Assembly: GCA_020048055.1 (NCBI GenBank)
Contig: JAIFNA010000011.1
Span: forward strand, 1-64,000
From: Arcobacter sp.
GTDB lineage: Bacteria; Campylobacterota; Campylobacteria; Campylobacterales; Arcobacteraceae
DNA: 64,000 nucleotides
Direction: 5' to 3'
In this document: positions 17,998-28,368 of the stretch, in pieces
Layout of the letters: each line of letters opens with the position of its first letter
Position numbering within the stretch: position 1 is the first letter of the stretch
The notes under the pieces: generated by a model
What the model was told of the DNA's origin: nothing
Seen by the model: the letters and a program-made list of their open reading frames with translations, nothing else
Databases searched by the model: none
Translations under genes and position numbers: made by a program

Positions 17998-19365
17998 ATG
18001 ATAGATTTTAAAAAATTTGAAAAATATAGCAAGGCTGGTCCAAGATACACAAGTTATCCAACAGCGCCCGAGTTTAGTGAAAGCTTTACAAAAAATGATT
18101 TAATCACTAGGTATAAAAATCAACCAAAAGATAGAGCAGTATCCCTTTATATCCATATTCCATTTTGTAGAAGCGCTTGTTATTTTTGTGGCTGTAATGT
18201 TATTTTTACAAGCAAAGAGGATAAGAAAGCTAGATATATAGATTATCTTAAAAAAGAATTGGCAATTTTGGCAACACATCTTGATACAAATAGGGTTGTG
18301 ACACAAATGCATTTTGGTGGTGGAACGCCAACTTTTTTAGAGCCTTCTCAACTTGATGATGTGATACAAACAATCAAAAAAACTTTTCCAAACTTTGCAA
18401 ATGATGCTGAAATTTCATGTGAAGTGGACCCTAGATATTTCACAGTAGAACATATGGAAGTTCTTAAAAATGCCGGAACCAATAGACTTAGCTTTGGTGT
18501 TCAAGATATTGATTTGAAAGTTCAAGAGACAATCCATAGAATCCAGCCATTTGAAACAACTCAAAATGTGGTGAAGATTGCACGAGATGCTGGAATACAA
18601 TCTATAAATGTAGATCTTATTTATGGACTACCATATCAAACAAAAGAGAGCTTTAGGAGAACAATTGAAAAAATTATAGAGCTAAATCCAGATAGACTGG
18701 CGGTCTTTAACTATGCGCATGTGCCGTGGATGATGAAAACTCAAAGAAAATTTGATGAAACAACATTTGCTCCACCAGCTACAAAATTGGAGATTTTAAA
18801 AGATACAATTGGATTTTTTACAGAAAATGGCTACAAAATGGTTGGTATGGATCATTTTGCAAAACCTGATGATGAACTTTTTATGGCAATTGAAAAAGGT
18901 GAACTTCATAGAAATTTTCAAGGATACACTACAAAAGGTGGAGCTGATTTGATTGGTATTGGTCTTACATCTATTGGTGATGGGGTTGATTATTATGTGC
19001 AAAACTTTAAAGATATGGCAATGTATGAAAATGCAATTGATAACAACGAATTACCAGTTTTTAAAGGATATAGCTTAAATGATGATGATATCTTGCGTCA
19101 ATTTGTAATTATGGAGCTTATGAGCAATTTTGCCCTTGATATTAAAAAAGTTGAAGCTAGATTTGGGATAGATTTCAAAAACTATTTTAGCGATGCTTTA
19201 GCAATGCTTGGTGAATTTGTTGAGGCTGAGCTTATATCTATTAGTGATGAGAAAATTGAAGTTAGTCCAACTGGAACGATGCTTATTAGAAATATCGCGA
19301 TGCCATTTGATGCTTATTTGCATAAAATTCCAGAAGATAAACGAAGATTTAGTAAAACAATATGA
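17998..19365 (+). CDS. hemN: Oxygen-independent coproporphyrinogen III oxidase
   Basis: Radical-SAM enzyme that decarboxylates coproporphyrinogen III to protoporphyrinogen IX in anaerobic heme synthesis. The motif CRSACYFCGC places cluster ligands at C57, C61 and C64, with C66 typical of true HemN. YTSYPTAPEF near the start and LIGIGLTSIGDG are HemN-specific blocks that separate it from HemW. At 455 aa it is full length. It overlaps the next gene by 4 nt (ATGA), forming an operon with an Fe-S oxidoreductase and lgt. Confidence 0.95.
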   Translation: MIDFKKFEKYSKAGPRYTSYPTAPEFSESFTKNDLITRYKNQPKDRAVSLYIHIPFCRSACYFCGCNVIFTSKEDKKARYIDYLKKELAILATHLDTNRVVTQMHFGGGTPTFLEPSQLDDVIQTIKKTFPNFANDAEISCEVDPRYFTVEHMEVLKNAGTNRLSFGVQDIDLKVQETIHRIQPFETTQNVVKIARDAGIQSINVDLIYGLPYQTKESFRRTIEKIIELNPDRLAVFNYAHVPWMMKTQRKFDETTFAPPATKLEILKDTIGFFTENGYKMVGMDHFAKPDDELFMAIEKGELHRNFQGYTTKGGADLIGIGLTSIGDGVDYYVQNFKDMAMYENAIDNNELPVFKGYSLNDDDILRQFVIMELMSNFALDIKKVEARFGIDFKNYFSDALAMLGEFVEAELISISDEKIEVSPTGTMLIRNIAMPFDAYLHKIPEDKRRFSKTI

Positions 19366-20696
19366 GTAATAATAAATTTAATTATGAAGCGATAAGTGAT
19401 GACTGTATCAAGTGTGGAAAGTGCAAACCTGTTTGTACAATATTTAATGTAAATCAAGATGAAACCACAAGTCCAAGGGGATTTATTGATTTACTTGGTG
19501 CTTATAAGCGAGATGAACTTGAACTTGATTTAGTTGCAAAAGATATATTTGAGAGTTGTTTTTTGTGTACAAATTGCGTTGATGTTTGTCCAAATGATTT
19601 GCCAACTGATATGATAATCGAGCAAGTAAGATATGATATAGCAAAAAAATTTGGTATCGCTTGGTACAAAAGAGCTTTCTTCTTCCTCTTGAGACATCGA
19701 AAAATAATGGATTTTATGGCGAAACTTGGTTGGGTTTTCCAAACTTGTGGGATAAAAATAGATGAGCAAAAAGAGAAAGCAACTTTTAGGATAAATCTTC
19801 CAATTCAAATGATTCAAGATAGGGCTTTGCCTTTTGCAAAGAGGGTTAGTTTTTTAAATTCACACAAAGAAAATATCAAAGCAACTTTACCAATTAGCCA
19901 AACATATCAACTTCCTAAAAAAAGAGTTGCTTTATTTATTGGTTGTATGGGAAATTATTCATATACAAACATCGGAGACAGTTTGCTTGTAATTTTGGAT
20001 AAATTAGGGCTAGATGCTTTTATCCCTAAAGATCAACTTTGTTGTTCTGCACCTGCTTATTTTACTGGTGATTTTGATACAGTTGATTATTTAGTTAAGA
20101 AGAATATCGAGTATTTTGAGACTTTTATCGATGATGTTGATGCGATTATTATCCCTGAAGCTACTTGTAGTGCGATGATAAATATCGACTGGGAGCATTA
20201 TCTTTATGATCAGCCAATCTGGAAAGAGAGAGCAAAAAAAATAGCTCCAAAAGTTCATATGGCTACAAAATGGCTTGAAAATAATACAAACTTAAATGAA
20301 CTACTAGAAAAAAGTGGGAAAAAATTTAGCGAGCTTGTAACATATCATGACCCTTGTCATGCTAAAAAAATGCAAGGGGTATTTAAAGAACCACGAACTT
20401 TATTGTCAAATAATTATGTTTTAACTGAGATGAGTGATAGCAATCGTTGTTGTGGATTTGGTGGAGTTACTATGCAAAGTGAAAAATACCACTTTGCTAA
20501 GGCAGCAGGTATTCCAAAGGCAGCTATGATAAAAGATACAAAAGCTCAAATTGTAAGTGCTGAATGTAGTGCTTGTAGAATGCAGATTACAAACTCTTTA
20601 CACAATGCAAAAGTTGAAGATGTGGTATTTAAAAACCCGATTGAATTAATTGCTGCTAGTTTAATTGAAAAAAGAGTAAATGAGGGCAACTTATAA
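19362..20696 (+). CDS. Fe-S oxidoreductase (GlcF/HdrD-like)
   Basis: Two [4Fe-4S] ferredoxin motifs at the N-terminus ([22 protein letters not shown]) and two cysteine-rich CCG-type domains (GCMGNY...CCSAPA; DPCHAKK...CCGFGG...CSACR), the layout of GlcF and heterodisulfide-reductase-like subunits. It likely passes electrons in the cytoplasm or at the inner membrane face; no flavoprotein partner is adjacent. The fusion of hemN and this gene by a 4-nt overlap is, from memory, common in Campylobacterota, so a link to heme synthesis is possible. Confidence 0.88.
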   Translation: MSNNKFNYEAISDDCIKCGKCKPVCTIFNVNQDETTSPRGFIDLLGAYKRDELELDLVAKDIFESCFLCTNCVDVCPNDLPTDMIIEQVRYDIAKKFGIAWYKRAFFFLLRHRKIMDFMAKLGWVFQTCGIKIDEQKEKATFRINLPIQMIQDRALPFAKRVSFLNSHKENIKATLPISQTYQLPKKRVALFIGCMGNYSYTNIGDSLLVILDKLGLDAFIPKDQLCCSAPAYFTGDFDTVDYLVKKNIEYFETFIDDVDAIIIPEATCSAMINIDWEHYLYDQPIWKERAKKIAPKVHMATKWLENNTNLNELLEKSGKKFSELVTYHDPCHAKKMQGVFKEPRTLLSNNYVLTEMSDSNRCCGFGGVTMQSEKYHFAKAAGIPKAAMIKDTKAQIVSAECSACRMQITNSLHNAKVEDVVFKNPIELIAASLIEKRVNEGNL

Positions 20697-21514
20697 TGGT
20701 TGATTTTTGGCAAAATATCTATTTTCAGTTCGATCCTGTTGCTTTTGATTTAGCTGGTATAAAAGTTCATTGGTATGGGATTATGTACGCAGTCGCACTT
20801 ATTGTTGCTATTTTGATGGCACACTATATTGTGAAAAAAGATAAAATAGCAATTAAAACTGATGTATTGGATAACTATATTTGGTGGGCTGAAATCGGTG
20901 TGATATTGGGTGCTAGACTCGGGTATATAATATTTTATGATCCACATACGAGTTATTATTTAACTCACCCTTGGCAGATTTTTAATCCATTTATGGATGG
21001 GACTTTTGTTGGAATTTCTGGAATGAGTTATCATGGAGCATTGGCTGGATTTATCATTGCAACATTTTTATTTTGTAAAAAATACAAAGTTTCATTTTGG
21101 TTAATTGGTGATATTGCAGCTATTGCTGTTCCGCTAGGTTATGTTTTTGGAAGAATTGGAAACTTTATAAATCAAGAATTAGTTGGTCGCTCAACCGATG
21201 TTCCTTGGGGGATTATTGTAAATGGTGGACTAAAACACCCATCTCAACTTTATGAAGCTGTACTTGAAGGGCTTGTTGTTTTTGTGATTATCTTTTTGTA
21301 TCGAAAATACAAAAGGTTTGATGGGGAATTGGCACTTTTATATATAGTTCTTTATTCGGTTATGAGGATAATTGCTGAAAATTACAGAGAACCAGATAGA
21401 CAGCTTGGCTTTTTACTTGGAACATCTTGGCTTACAATGGGAATTTTAATCTCATTTTCATTTATACTTTTTAGTTTAGTACTCTATTTTTATAGACTAC
21501 GAAATAAACAATAA
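20696..21514 (+). CDS. lgt: Prolipoprotein diacylglyceryl transferase
   Basis: Multi-pass inner membrane enzyme that transfers diacylglycerol to the lipobox Cys of prolipoproteins. Signature segments are [29 protein letters not shown], and [14 protein letters not shown] (the Lgt signature around residue 155). It would act on the lipoprotein at 5443. The start codon shares one base with the stop of the preceding gene. Confidence 0.95.
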   Translation: MVDFWQNIYFQFDPVAFDLAGIKVHWYGIMYAVALIVAILMAHYIVKKDKIAIKTDVLDNYIWWAEIGVILGARLGYIIFYDPHTSYYLTHPWQIFNPFMDGTFVGISGMSYHGALAGFIIATFLFCKKYKVSFWLIGDIAAIAVPLGYVFGRIGNFINQELVGRSTDVPWGIIVNGGLKHPSQLYEAVLEGLVVFVIIFLYRKYKRFDGELALLYIVLYSVMRIIAENYREPDRQLGFLLGTSWLTMGILISFSFILFSLVLYFYRLRNKQ

Positions 21515-21543
21515 TATTACTTTGCCTATAAACTTATAATTTT

Positions 21544-21570
21544 TTAGCACTCAACTAAAAAGAGTGCTAA
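21544..21570. promoter_or_regulatory. Perfect CIRCE operator (HrcA site)
   Basis: TTAGCACTC, nine bases, GAGTGCTAA: an exact match to the CIRCE consensus. It lies upstream of the -35 of the hrcA promoter, so HrcA represses its own operon. Confidence 0.97.
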
Positions 21571-21587
21571 AAATTCTCAAAAAACTC

Positions 21588-21615
21588 TTGACAAAAAAAA
21601 ATCTTTTGGTATAAT
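21588..21615 (+). promoter_or_regulatory. Sigma-70 promoter of the heat-shock operon
   Basis: TTGACA at 21588-21593 and TATAAT at 21610-21615 with a 16-bp spacer, both exact consensus. Flanked by the CIRCE upstream and a degenerate CIRCE downstream. Confidence 0.9.
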
Positions 21616-21618
21616 TTC

Positions 21619-21645
21619 CTAGCACTTTACTTAGTGGAGTGCCAA
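21619..21645. promoter_or_regulatory. Second, degenerate CIRCE element
   Basis: CTAGCACTT, nine bases, GAGTGCCAA: 15 of 18 consensus positions with the correct 9-bp spacer. It begins 3 bp after the -10, so it covers the transcription start. Confidence 0.8.
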
Positions 21646-21667
21646 TTAATTTGAAACGGTAGCCAAA

Positions 21668-22453
21668 ATGATAGATAAAAAAGAGTTTCTACTCCATTCG
21701 ATAATCAGAGCCTACATAGAAAATCTTGAGCCAATAGGTTCAAACCAACTAAAATCTATGTATGATTTATCATTTTCACCTGCAACAATTAGGGGTTATT
21801 TTAAAAAACTAGGTGATGAGGGATATTTAGAGCAAGAGCATATAAGTAGTGGCAGAACTCCAACTATTGAGGCTTTGAAATCATATTGGGGTGATAAGCT
21901 TAAATTTGAACTTCCAAGTGTTGAGTATGAAAATCTCAAATTATTAGCTCATAATATGGGTTTTAGTGTTTTTATACTTCAGCTCCAATCAAAAAAACTC
22001 AAAAGAGTTTTGAATATTGAGAGTGCCTATATGATTTTGGAGTTTGAATCTTTTGTTATAACTGTAAGATTTACCTCGGCACTTTATAGATTTTTAAACG
22101 ACATGATAGGGCTTGAGGCGGATGATATTTTAGATGTGGCAAGACAAGTTGGCGCAACTCAGCTATATGAGGAGTTAAATCGTTATCTGCAAAAAAGTGA
22201 ATTTGGAATGATAAATATTAAATATTTTTTAAAATTCGCAGTTCGATACGATTTAAGTGAAGAGATTATTAGTAAATTTATGCACGGAAGTGTGATGCAA
22301 AATCTAAAAGAGGGGGTTTATTTTGAAAATCTACTCCCTACTGGGTTTATGGGGGTTTGTCATAAAACAAAAATTGGACAAGATAATGTCAAACTTTTGG
22401 TGGTTGGTGAATTAAGTAAGGATTATGATTATTTTTATAGGGGGATAATTTGA
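21668..22453 (+). CDS. hrcA: Heat-shock repressor HrcA
   Basis: Winged-helix N-terminus with the HrcA opening (LHSIIRAYIENLEPIGSNQL) and the recognition-helix region SPATIRGYFKKLGDEGYLEQEHISSGRTPT. At 261 aa it is shorter than the roughly 340 aa of Firmicute HrcA, as seen in other Campylobacterota. It binds the two CIRCE sites upstream. Its TGA overlaps the TTG start of grpE, so translation is coupled. Confidence 0.95.
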   Translation: MIDKKEFLLHSIIRAYIENLEPIGSNQLKSMYDLSFSPATIRGYFKKLGDEGYLEQEHISSGRTPTIEALKSYWGDKLKFELPSVEYENLKLLAHNMGFSVFILQLQSKKLKRVLNIESAYMILEFESFVITVRFTSALYRFLNDMIGLEADDILDVARQVGATQLYEELNRYLQKSEFGMINIKYFLKFAVRYDLSEEIISKFMHGSVMQNLKEGVYFENLLPTGFMGVCHKTKIGQDNVKLLVVGELSKDYDYFYRGII

Positions 22454-23025
22454 AAGATGAAATTAAAGATGAAAATGTAGAGATTTTGGAGCCTTGTATT
22501 GCTTCTTGTGAAGCAGAAGAGACGGAGAAATTTGCTTCAATCGAAGAGGAGTTTAAACTTAAGATGGAAGCTAAAGTGGCTGAAGCAGAAGATAAAGCAA
22601 GAGAGGCTGAGGATAAATTTTTAAGAACACATGCTGATTTTGAAAATATTAAAAAAAGACTTGAAAGGGAAAAATATCAAGCCATAGATTATGCAAGTGA
22701 AAAGTTTGCAAAAGATTTATTAAGTACAATAGATACTTTAGAGATGGCTTTACAATCAGCAACTTGTGATGCTCCTGCTGAAGAGTTACTTCCAAAGCTA
22801 AAAGAGGGGATCGAGCTTACTCTTAAAAACCTAGTGAGTTCTTTTGAGAAAAATCATATTTTAGCTGTTGAGGCTGATGAATTTGATCCAGAACACCACA
22901 ATGCAGTTATGCAAATAAATAGTGATGAACATGAGCACGGTGCAATAGTTCAGGTGCTACAAAAAGGGTATAAGCTTAAAGATAGGTTGTTAAGACCAGC
23001 GATGGTTTCAATCTGTCAAAAATAG
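22450..23025 (+). CDS. grpE: Nucleotide exchange factor GrpE
   Basis: Long N-terminal acidic coiled coil, then HADFENIKKRLEREK and the C-terminal beta domain with FDPEHHNAVM and LQKGYKLKDRLLRPAMVSI, the classic GrpE signature. It releases ADP from DnaK. The TTG start lies within the end of hrcA. The stop is immediately followed by the first of four hairpins that separate it from dnaK. Confidence 0.95.
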   Translation: MKDEIKDENVEILEPCIASCEAEETEKFASIEEEFKLKMEAKVAEAEDKAREAEDKFLRTHADFENIKKRLEREKYQAIDYASEKFAKDLLSTIDTLEMALQSATCDAPAEELLPKLKEGIELTLKNLVSSFEKNHILAVEADEFDPEHHNAVMQINSDEHEHGAIVQVLQKGYKLKDRLLRPAMVSICQK

Positions 23026-23045
23026 ATTTCTTTGTTGAAAGAAAT
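23026..23045. other. Hairpin 1 of the grpE-dnaK spacer
   Basis: ATTTCTTT and AAAGAAAT form a perfect 8-bp stem around GTTG, starting directly after the grpE stop codon. Confidence 0.85.
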
Positions 23046-23048
23046 ACC

Positions 23049-23076
23049 TTGAGCGAAATCTCAATAAACTATTGAG
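23049..23076. promoter_or_regulatory. Two mutually exclusive hairpins (switch-like)
   Basis: TTGAG (23049-23053) can pair with CTCAA (23060-23064), or CTCAATA (23060-23066) can pair perfectly with TATTGAG (23070-23076). The middle arm is shared, so only one can form at a time. CTTGA and TCAAG (23048-23052, 23077-23081) could also close the whole element. A regulatory switch is inferred, not shown. Confidence 0.55.
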
Positions 23077-23121
23077 TCAAGTAAAAAATTAAGAATAAAA
23101 AAATAAAAAATAAACAAAGCA

Positions 23122-23139
23122 AGAGAAACTCGTTTCTCT
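23122..23139. other. Hairpin 3 of the grpE-dnaK spacer
   Basis: AGAGAAAC, TC, GTTTCTCT: perfect 8-bp inverted repeat. Its core GAAAC-2 nt-GTTTC is shared with hairpin 4. Confidence 0.85.
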
Positions 23140-23150
23140 CTTTAGGAGTG

Positions 23151-23180
23151 AAATATGAAGAAACTTGTTTCTTCATATTT
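23151..23180. other. Hairpin 4: perfect 14-bp inverted repeat
   Basis: AAATATGAAGAAAC, TT, then its exact complement. It lies 57 nt before the dnaK ATG and overlaps a micro-ORF with a good ribosome site. Confidence 0.9.
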
Positions 23181-23193
23181 GAATCAAAAATAA
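23155..23193 (+). CDS. Possible 12-codon leader peptide before dnaK
   Basis: ATG at 23155 is preceded by AGGAG at 23144-23148 with 6-nt spacing and reads MKKLVSSYLNQK then TAA. Nearly all of it lies inside hairpin 4, so translation would disrupt the hairpin. No conservation data are available, so this remains a candidate. Confidence 0.3.
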   Translation: MKKLVSSYLNQK

Positions 23194-23237
23194 ATGAGGG
23201 TTGTCTTCATTTTATGAAATAAAATTAAGGATATAAA

Positions 23238-25118
23238 ATGTCAAAAGTTATAGGAATAGATTTAGGAACAACAAATAGTTGTGTGGCAGTGTATGAAGGT
23301 GGTGAAGCAAAAATCATCGTAAATAAAGAGGGTAAAAATACAACCCCTTCAGTTGTAGCATTTACAGATAAAGGTGAAGTTTTAGTAGGTGATCCTGCAA
23401 AAAGACAAGCGATAACAAATCCAGAAAAAACCATATATTCAATCAAAAGAATTATGGGTCTTATGATGGATGAAAAACATGCAAAAGATGCTATGAGTAA
23501 AGTTGGATATAAAATAGTAAATAGAAACGGTGCAGCAGCGGTTGAAATTGCTGGAAAAGTTTATACTCCTCAAGAGATTTCGGCAAAAATTTTAACAAAA
23601 TTAAAAACAGATGCAGAGGCTTATCTTGGTCAGAGCGTAACTGACGCAGTTATTACAGTTCCTGCATACTTCAATGATGCACAAAGAAAAGCAACTCAAG
23701 AAGCTGGAACAATCGCTGGACTTAATGTTTTAAGAATTATAAATGAGCCAACAGCAGCATCACTAGCGTATGGTTTAGATAAAAAAGGGGAAGAGAAAGT
23801 AATCGTTTATGATTTAGGTGGAGGGACATTTGACGTTACAGTTCTTGAAATCGGAGATGGAACTTTTGAAGTTCTCTCAACTGATGGAAATGCATTTTTA
23901 GGTGGAGATGACTTTGATAACAGAATCATCGATATGCTTGTAAGTGATTTTAAATCAGATACAGGGATAGATTTAAAAAATGACAAAATGGCAATGCAAA
24001 GACTGAAAGATGAAGCTGAAAAAGCAAAAAAAGAGTTAAGTAGTACAAATGAAACTGAGATAAATCTTCCATTTATTACAGCTGATGCAAGTGGACCAAA
24101 ACACTTAGTGAAATCACTTAGCCGTGCTAAATTTGAATCTATGACTGATGATTTGATTGCTGAAACTTTATCTCACATCAAAACAGCCTTAAAAGATTCT
24201 GGACTTGATAAAAGTGAAATTAAAGAAGTTATTATGGTTGGCGGAAGTACAAGAATCCCTAAAGCTCAACAAGTAGTAAAAGAATATTTTGGAAAAGAGC
24301 TTAATAATTCAGTAAACCCTGATGAAGTTGTTGCTGCTGGAGCTGCTATTCAAGGTGGAGTTTTAAGAGGTGATGTTAAAGATGTACTTTTACTTGATGT
24401 TACACCACTTTCACTTGGATTAGAAACTTTAGGTGGAGTTATGACTAAATTAATCGAAAAAGGGACAACAATCCCAGTTAAAAAATCGCAAGTATTTAGT
24501 ACAGCAGCCGATAATCAACCAGCGGTTTCAATTGTTGTAGCTCAAGGTGAAAGGGAGTTTGCTAAGGATAATAAATCTTTAGGACAATTTGAACTAAGTG
24601 ATATTCCAGCAGCTCCAAGAGGTGTTCCTCAAATCGAAGTTACATTTGATATTGATGCAAATGGTGTTTTAAATGTATCTGCTAAAGATAAAGGTACTGG
24701 AAAAGAAAATAAAATCACAATCTCTGGAAGTTCAGGACTTAGTGATGATGAGATTGCAAAAATGGTAGCAGAAGCTGAAGCAAACAAAGAAGCCGACTCA
24801 AAAAGAAAAGAGTTGATTGAGGTTAAAAATCAAGCTGAAACTATGTTGCACCAAACTAAAAAATCTTTAGAGGAAAATAAAGGTGTGGTTAGTGAAGCTG
24901 AGGAAACTGCTATTGTTGATGCTGCTGCTAAATTAGAAGAGCTTATGAAAAATGAAAATGCTTCAAAAGAAGAATTGGAAGCTGCACTTAAAGATTTAAC
25001 AGAAAAAAGTCATAAATTAGCTGAAGCAATGTATAAAAAAGAGCAAGGTGGAGCACCAGGTGAGCAACCAGCGGCTAAGAAAAAAGATGATGATATTATT
25101 GATGCTGATGTTGAATAA
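23238..25118 (+). CDS. dnaK: Hsp70 chaperone DnaK
   Basis: Full-length Hsp70 (626 aa). The ATPase domain has [27 protein letters not shown] and MVGGSTRIP. The substrate-binding domain starts after [14 protein letters not shown], the lid is Lys/Glu-rich, and the tail ends in the usual acidic [15 protein letters not shown] precedes the ATG. It is the last heat-shock gene before a terminator. The 212-nt spacer after grpE is unusually structured and may allow dnaK to be expressed at a level different from hrcA-grpE. Confidence 0.97.
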   Translation: MSKVIGIDLGTTNSCVAVYEGGEAKIIVNKEGKNTTPSVVAFTDKGEVLVGDPAKRQAITNPEKTIYSIKRIMGLMMDEKHAKDAMSKVGYKIVNRNGAAAVEIAGKVYTPQEISAKILTKLKTDAEAYLGQSVTDAVITVPAYFNDAQRKATQEAGTIAGLNVLRIINEPTAASLAYGLDKKGEEKVIVYDLGGGTFDVTVLEIGDGTFEVLSTDGNAFLGGDDFDNRIIDMLVSDFKSDTGIDLKNDKMAMQRLKDEAEKAKKELSSTNETEINLPFITADASGPKHLVKSLSRAKFESMTDDLIAETLSHIKTALKDSGLDKSEIKEVIMVGGSTRIPKAQQVVKEYFGKELNNSVNPDEVVAAGAAIQGGVLRGDVKDVLLLDVTPLSLGLETLGGVMTKLIEKGTTIPVKKSQVFSTAADNQPAVSIVVAQGEREFAKDNKSLGQFELSDIPAAPRGVPQIEVTFDIDANGVLNVSAKDKGTGKENKITISGSSGLSDDEIAKMVAEAEANKEADSKRKELIEVKNQAETMLHQTKKSLEENKGVVSEAEETAIVDAAAKLEELMKNENASKEELEAALKDLTEKSHKLAEAMYKKEQGGAPGEQPAAKKKDDDIIDADVE

Positions 25119-25151
25119 TAGATAATTAAAGAGAATTTTTAAGACTAAAAA

Positions 25152-25177
25152 GTAAGCTTTATGGCTTACCTTTTTTT
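25152..25177 (+). terminator. Intrinsic terminator after dnaK
   Basis: GTAAGC (25152-25157) pairs with GCTTAC (25164-25169), followed by C and seven T. Confidence 0.88.
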
Positions 25178-25213
25178 ATTTGTAGGCAAATTTGAAAAAC
25201 AAAAAGGGAAACG

Positions 25214-25603
25214 ATGGAAAGAAAATATTTTAAAAATATGTTGCTTGTTGCTTCATTTATGATGGTTTTAAATATAGCAATTGGTGCTTTTGGAGCACAT
25301 GGTCTTAAGCCTTATCTTGATGAATATGGCGCAACTATCTACACCAAAGGTGTTGATTATTCATTTTATAACACCCTTGGACTGTTTGCAATCGCATTTA
25401 TCTATCATAGTTTTTCATCAAACAGTAAGATTGCAAAAGGATACTTATTTGTTTTAATTGGAACTTTGATATTTTCATTTTCCTTGTATACACTTGCTTT
25501 GATGAAAATTATGTGGCTTGGAGCTATTACACCAATCGGTGGTATTTTGATGATTATTGGATGGATTTTGGTGGTTGTTGCTATTTTTAAAGAGGGTAGA
25601 TAA
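25214..25603 (+). CDS. DUF423 (YgdD-like) membrane protein
   Basis: Four hydrophobic segments. The DUF423 marks are AIGAFGAHGL near residue 22, a YH near 38-65 and the C-terminal LGAITPIGGILMIIGWI. It is 129 aa, typical for the family, whose function is unknown. AAGGGA lies about 8 nt upstream of the ATG. It marks the core-genome edge of the accessory stretch that follows. Confidence 0.88.
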   Translation: MERKYFKNMLLVASFMMVLNIAIGAFGAHGLKPYLDEYGATIYTKGVDYSFYNTLGLFAIAFIYHSFSSNSKIAKGYLFVLIGTLIFSFSLYTLALMKIMWLGAITPIGGILMIIGWILVVVAIFKEGR

Positions 25604-25623
25604 CTACCTCTCTGATTGGTAAA

Positions 25624-28311
25624 CTAACTATTTGAATTAGCCCTCATATGCCCAACTTGTTTTTTTAGTTTAGCTACATCTTCATTTGTAACATTGGGTG
25701 CTGTTTTAATCATCTTCTCCATCATATTTTTCACAATATCAACTTGCCCGTTTACATTATAAACCTCACCTTGTATTTGTTGAGTTGCTAATTGTTGAGT
25801 TTGAGTGTTAGCCATATTCATCATTCCACTTAATGTTGTAGTTGAATCAAATATTCCACCTTTTCCTGGATCACTTACTTGTGGCTGAACCATTTGAGGC
25901 ATCAAGGACTGACTCATAAGTTCTGGTTGTTGCAAAGCGCTTGCAGCAGCATGAGAAATCGAACTATTACCGAAATTGAAACTTGGTAGAGCATTCATAA
26001 ATGATTGTTGCATTTTGTCAAATCCACCAGAAGACAAATAGCCTCCAATGTCCGATTTTAGAAACTGTCCATCAAGTGCATTGAAGTTTTGTTCGTAAGT
26101 TTTATTTACGCCAATGCCCAAATTCTGGTCTCCTGTTTGAATCGCAGCAGTTGATGCTTGAGCGAGAAACGATACGCTATTTAATGTGTTGTCCAAGAAT
26201 CCACCAGTAAGTGTAGCTATTCCGCCTAAAGTATTGCCATTTGCTTCTTGTTGTCGTGCAGCAACCCTGTTTTTTTCACCACTTAATGCATCCATAACTT
26301 GATTCATACCAGCGCTGAACCCACCAATTTGAGACGATTCTTGCTTGAATTGACTAACAGATTGAACAGCTTCATCCTTAATATAATCCACTACTGCTTG
26401 AAACCCTTGAGTTTCCATAACATGACCTATTCCAAATGCTAATCCAACTGCTCCACCACCTTTGGCAATTGCTACTTTATTTGCGCTTGTATAGTTGGCA
26501 ATTTTTCCAGCATTTGAAACTGCATTTTCCAGCATTGTAGGTTTAACTTTTGGGGTTTCAGCATTAAGGAACGCTTTCTCAGCTTCTATTTTGCTTCCAT
26601 TGAGGTTATCAAATTCATCAGCCAAGCCACTTAGCTTTTCTCTTGCATCAGAAAGATTTGAGCCAACTCCTCTTTGTTTATCAGCCATAGACGAAAGTTC
26701 ATCTTCTGCTTTGCTAATATCTTTATAACTAGCACCTTCTTTTTCCATTGCATTAATCTGTTTTCTTTTTTTAGCCATTGACTCACTAAGACCACTATAT
26801 GTTTTTTCTAAATCTTTTACTTTTTTGCCTGTTTCTTGGAAATTAGCTTGATTTGTGTCTATTTTTGTGTTAATATCATCAATATCATTTAAGGAGTTAT
26901 TATGCTTGTTTTCTACTTTCTCGTCGGTGCTGTTGGTGCTTTGATTGTTGCTGCCCTTGCTGGATTCTTCTTCCCTAACTTTTTTATTAAGGAACGGTGA
27001 TTTAGAAGCTGCTTTTTTAGCTAGTTTCCCAGTCAATCCAGCAATACCTATGACTGCAGCACCAGTTGCTATCATCATTCCATTTTCAACTGTTTCAGCG
27101 TCTGCACCGGTTGCTTCAGCAATAGATGCTTCCACTCCACCAAACCATCCTTGTTTTATCGCATTACCTTTTTGGTAATTCTTTTTAAATTTGGCAAACT
27201 CTTTTGCCATTGTTTCAGATGAACCTTCTCCGTTGACCGCTTCAAACTCTGCAACCATTGCTGCATTTTCTCCGCCCGTATCTACATTTGTTCCGCTTGA
27301 TATCTTCGAAACTCTTACTTTTCCATCATTACCTTGCGTAATACCCAATGAAACCTGCTCTCCATTAATCCCCTCAAAAGTTCCACCTTTGATTCCAAAC
27401 AAATCCCCACCTTGTGCTCTACCAAGTGCGGCGGCTCTTTTTGCTCCAAGAACAGGGCTTCCATCTTTATTTTCAAGCCCTGATTTTTCCATTTTGATTT
27501 TTGGTCTCAATGCATCGTTTAATTCTTTTGCTTTGTCCTTGTCATTCATATTGCCACCAAAGACCATTGCTGCGCCAGTTGACATCGCTTCTTGACTTGT
27601 ATATGCTTCAATACCTTCAGCAGTATAGCTTCCGTTCTCGTTTATTGCTCCTCCTGCTAATTTCCCGGCATACGAAGTGAAACTTTGTCCAACACTCATT
27701 CTTGCTTGTTTTTCTTTCATTGCAGCATAACCACCAAAAATACTAGATGAACCAATTTCAGCAGATTTACCTCTAGTATCCCCTTGAGATACTGTTTTTG
27801 ATTGTCTTGCTAAAGCATGGATTGCTTTTTGACCTTTTCCAAAGGCACTAATTGCTCCAAAGCTACCTTCCATCTGACTTTCAACTCCACTTTGAGCTAA
27901 ATCCATAGCTATATTTGATTTAACACCACCATGAATGCTTTTCTCATACGCAATACCTTTAGCATTACCAAATTGTCCTTTTTGTTGGTTTTCTGATATT
28001 TCTTTACTTGCGTTTTTAAGTGCCTCTACAAACTCTTTTGTGCCAGCTTCTGCATTTTTGAATACATCTTTAACTGCTTTTTCAATACCTTCAATATTTC
28101 CCATTTGTCCTGATGCTTTAATTCTCGAATCTCTTACATCAAAATCAACTGCTTTATTAATCCCACCTTGAGTATTAATCTTCTCGTTTGTAGTTTGCTG
28201 TTGACTCATTTCACTGTATTGAGCATTTTGCTGATACATATTGTCATTCTTTTTGTAGTTGGCTTGTATACCGAGTGCTTTACCCGCTAAACCGTCTTGT
28301 TTATGAGCCAA
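25624..28311 (-). pseudogene. TraG-like C-terminal fragment (orphan, 5'-truncated)
   Basis: 895 aa, rich in Gly, Ser, Ala, Gln and Met, with IKASGQMGNIEGIEKAV early, a hydrophobic pair near residue 430, a long coiled coil (about 490-640), and a Gln-rich C-terminus. This resembles the cytoplasmic or periplasmic C-terminal half of F-type TraG mating-pair proteins; I infer this by composition and pattern only. The open frame begins right after a TGA at 28354-28356 and contains no ATG: only a TTG at 28311 with a poor ribosome site. No other conjugation genes are near. GC content looks higher than its neighbours. Likely a relic of an integrated conjugative element; a novel surface protein is the alternative. 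Confidence 0.5.
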
Positions 28312-28368
28312 ATCATTGCTTTCTAATTTTTTAATATTTTTCGATATAATTTTTCAAAGGGCAAGTAA

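Noticed and set aside
26495-28171. Several plus-strand open frames opposite the TraG-like frame
   Set aside because: They are Ser/Pro/Ala-rich shadows of the long minus-strand frame with no ribosome sites or family features.
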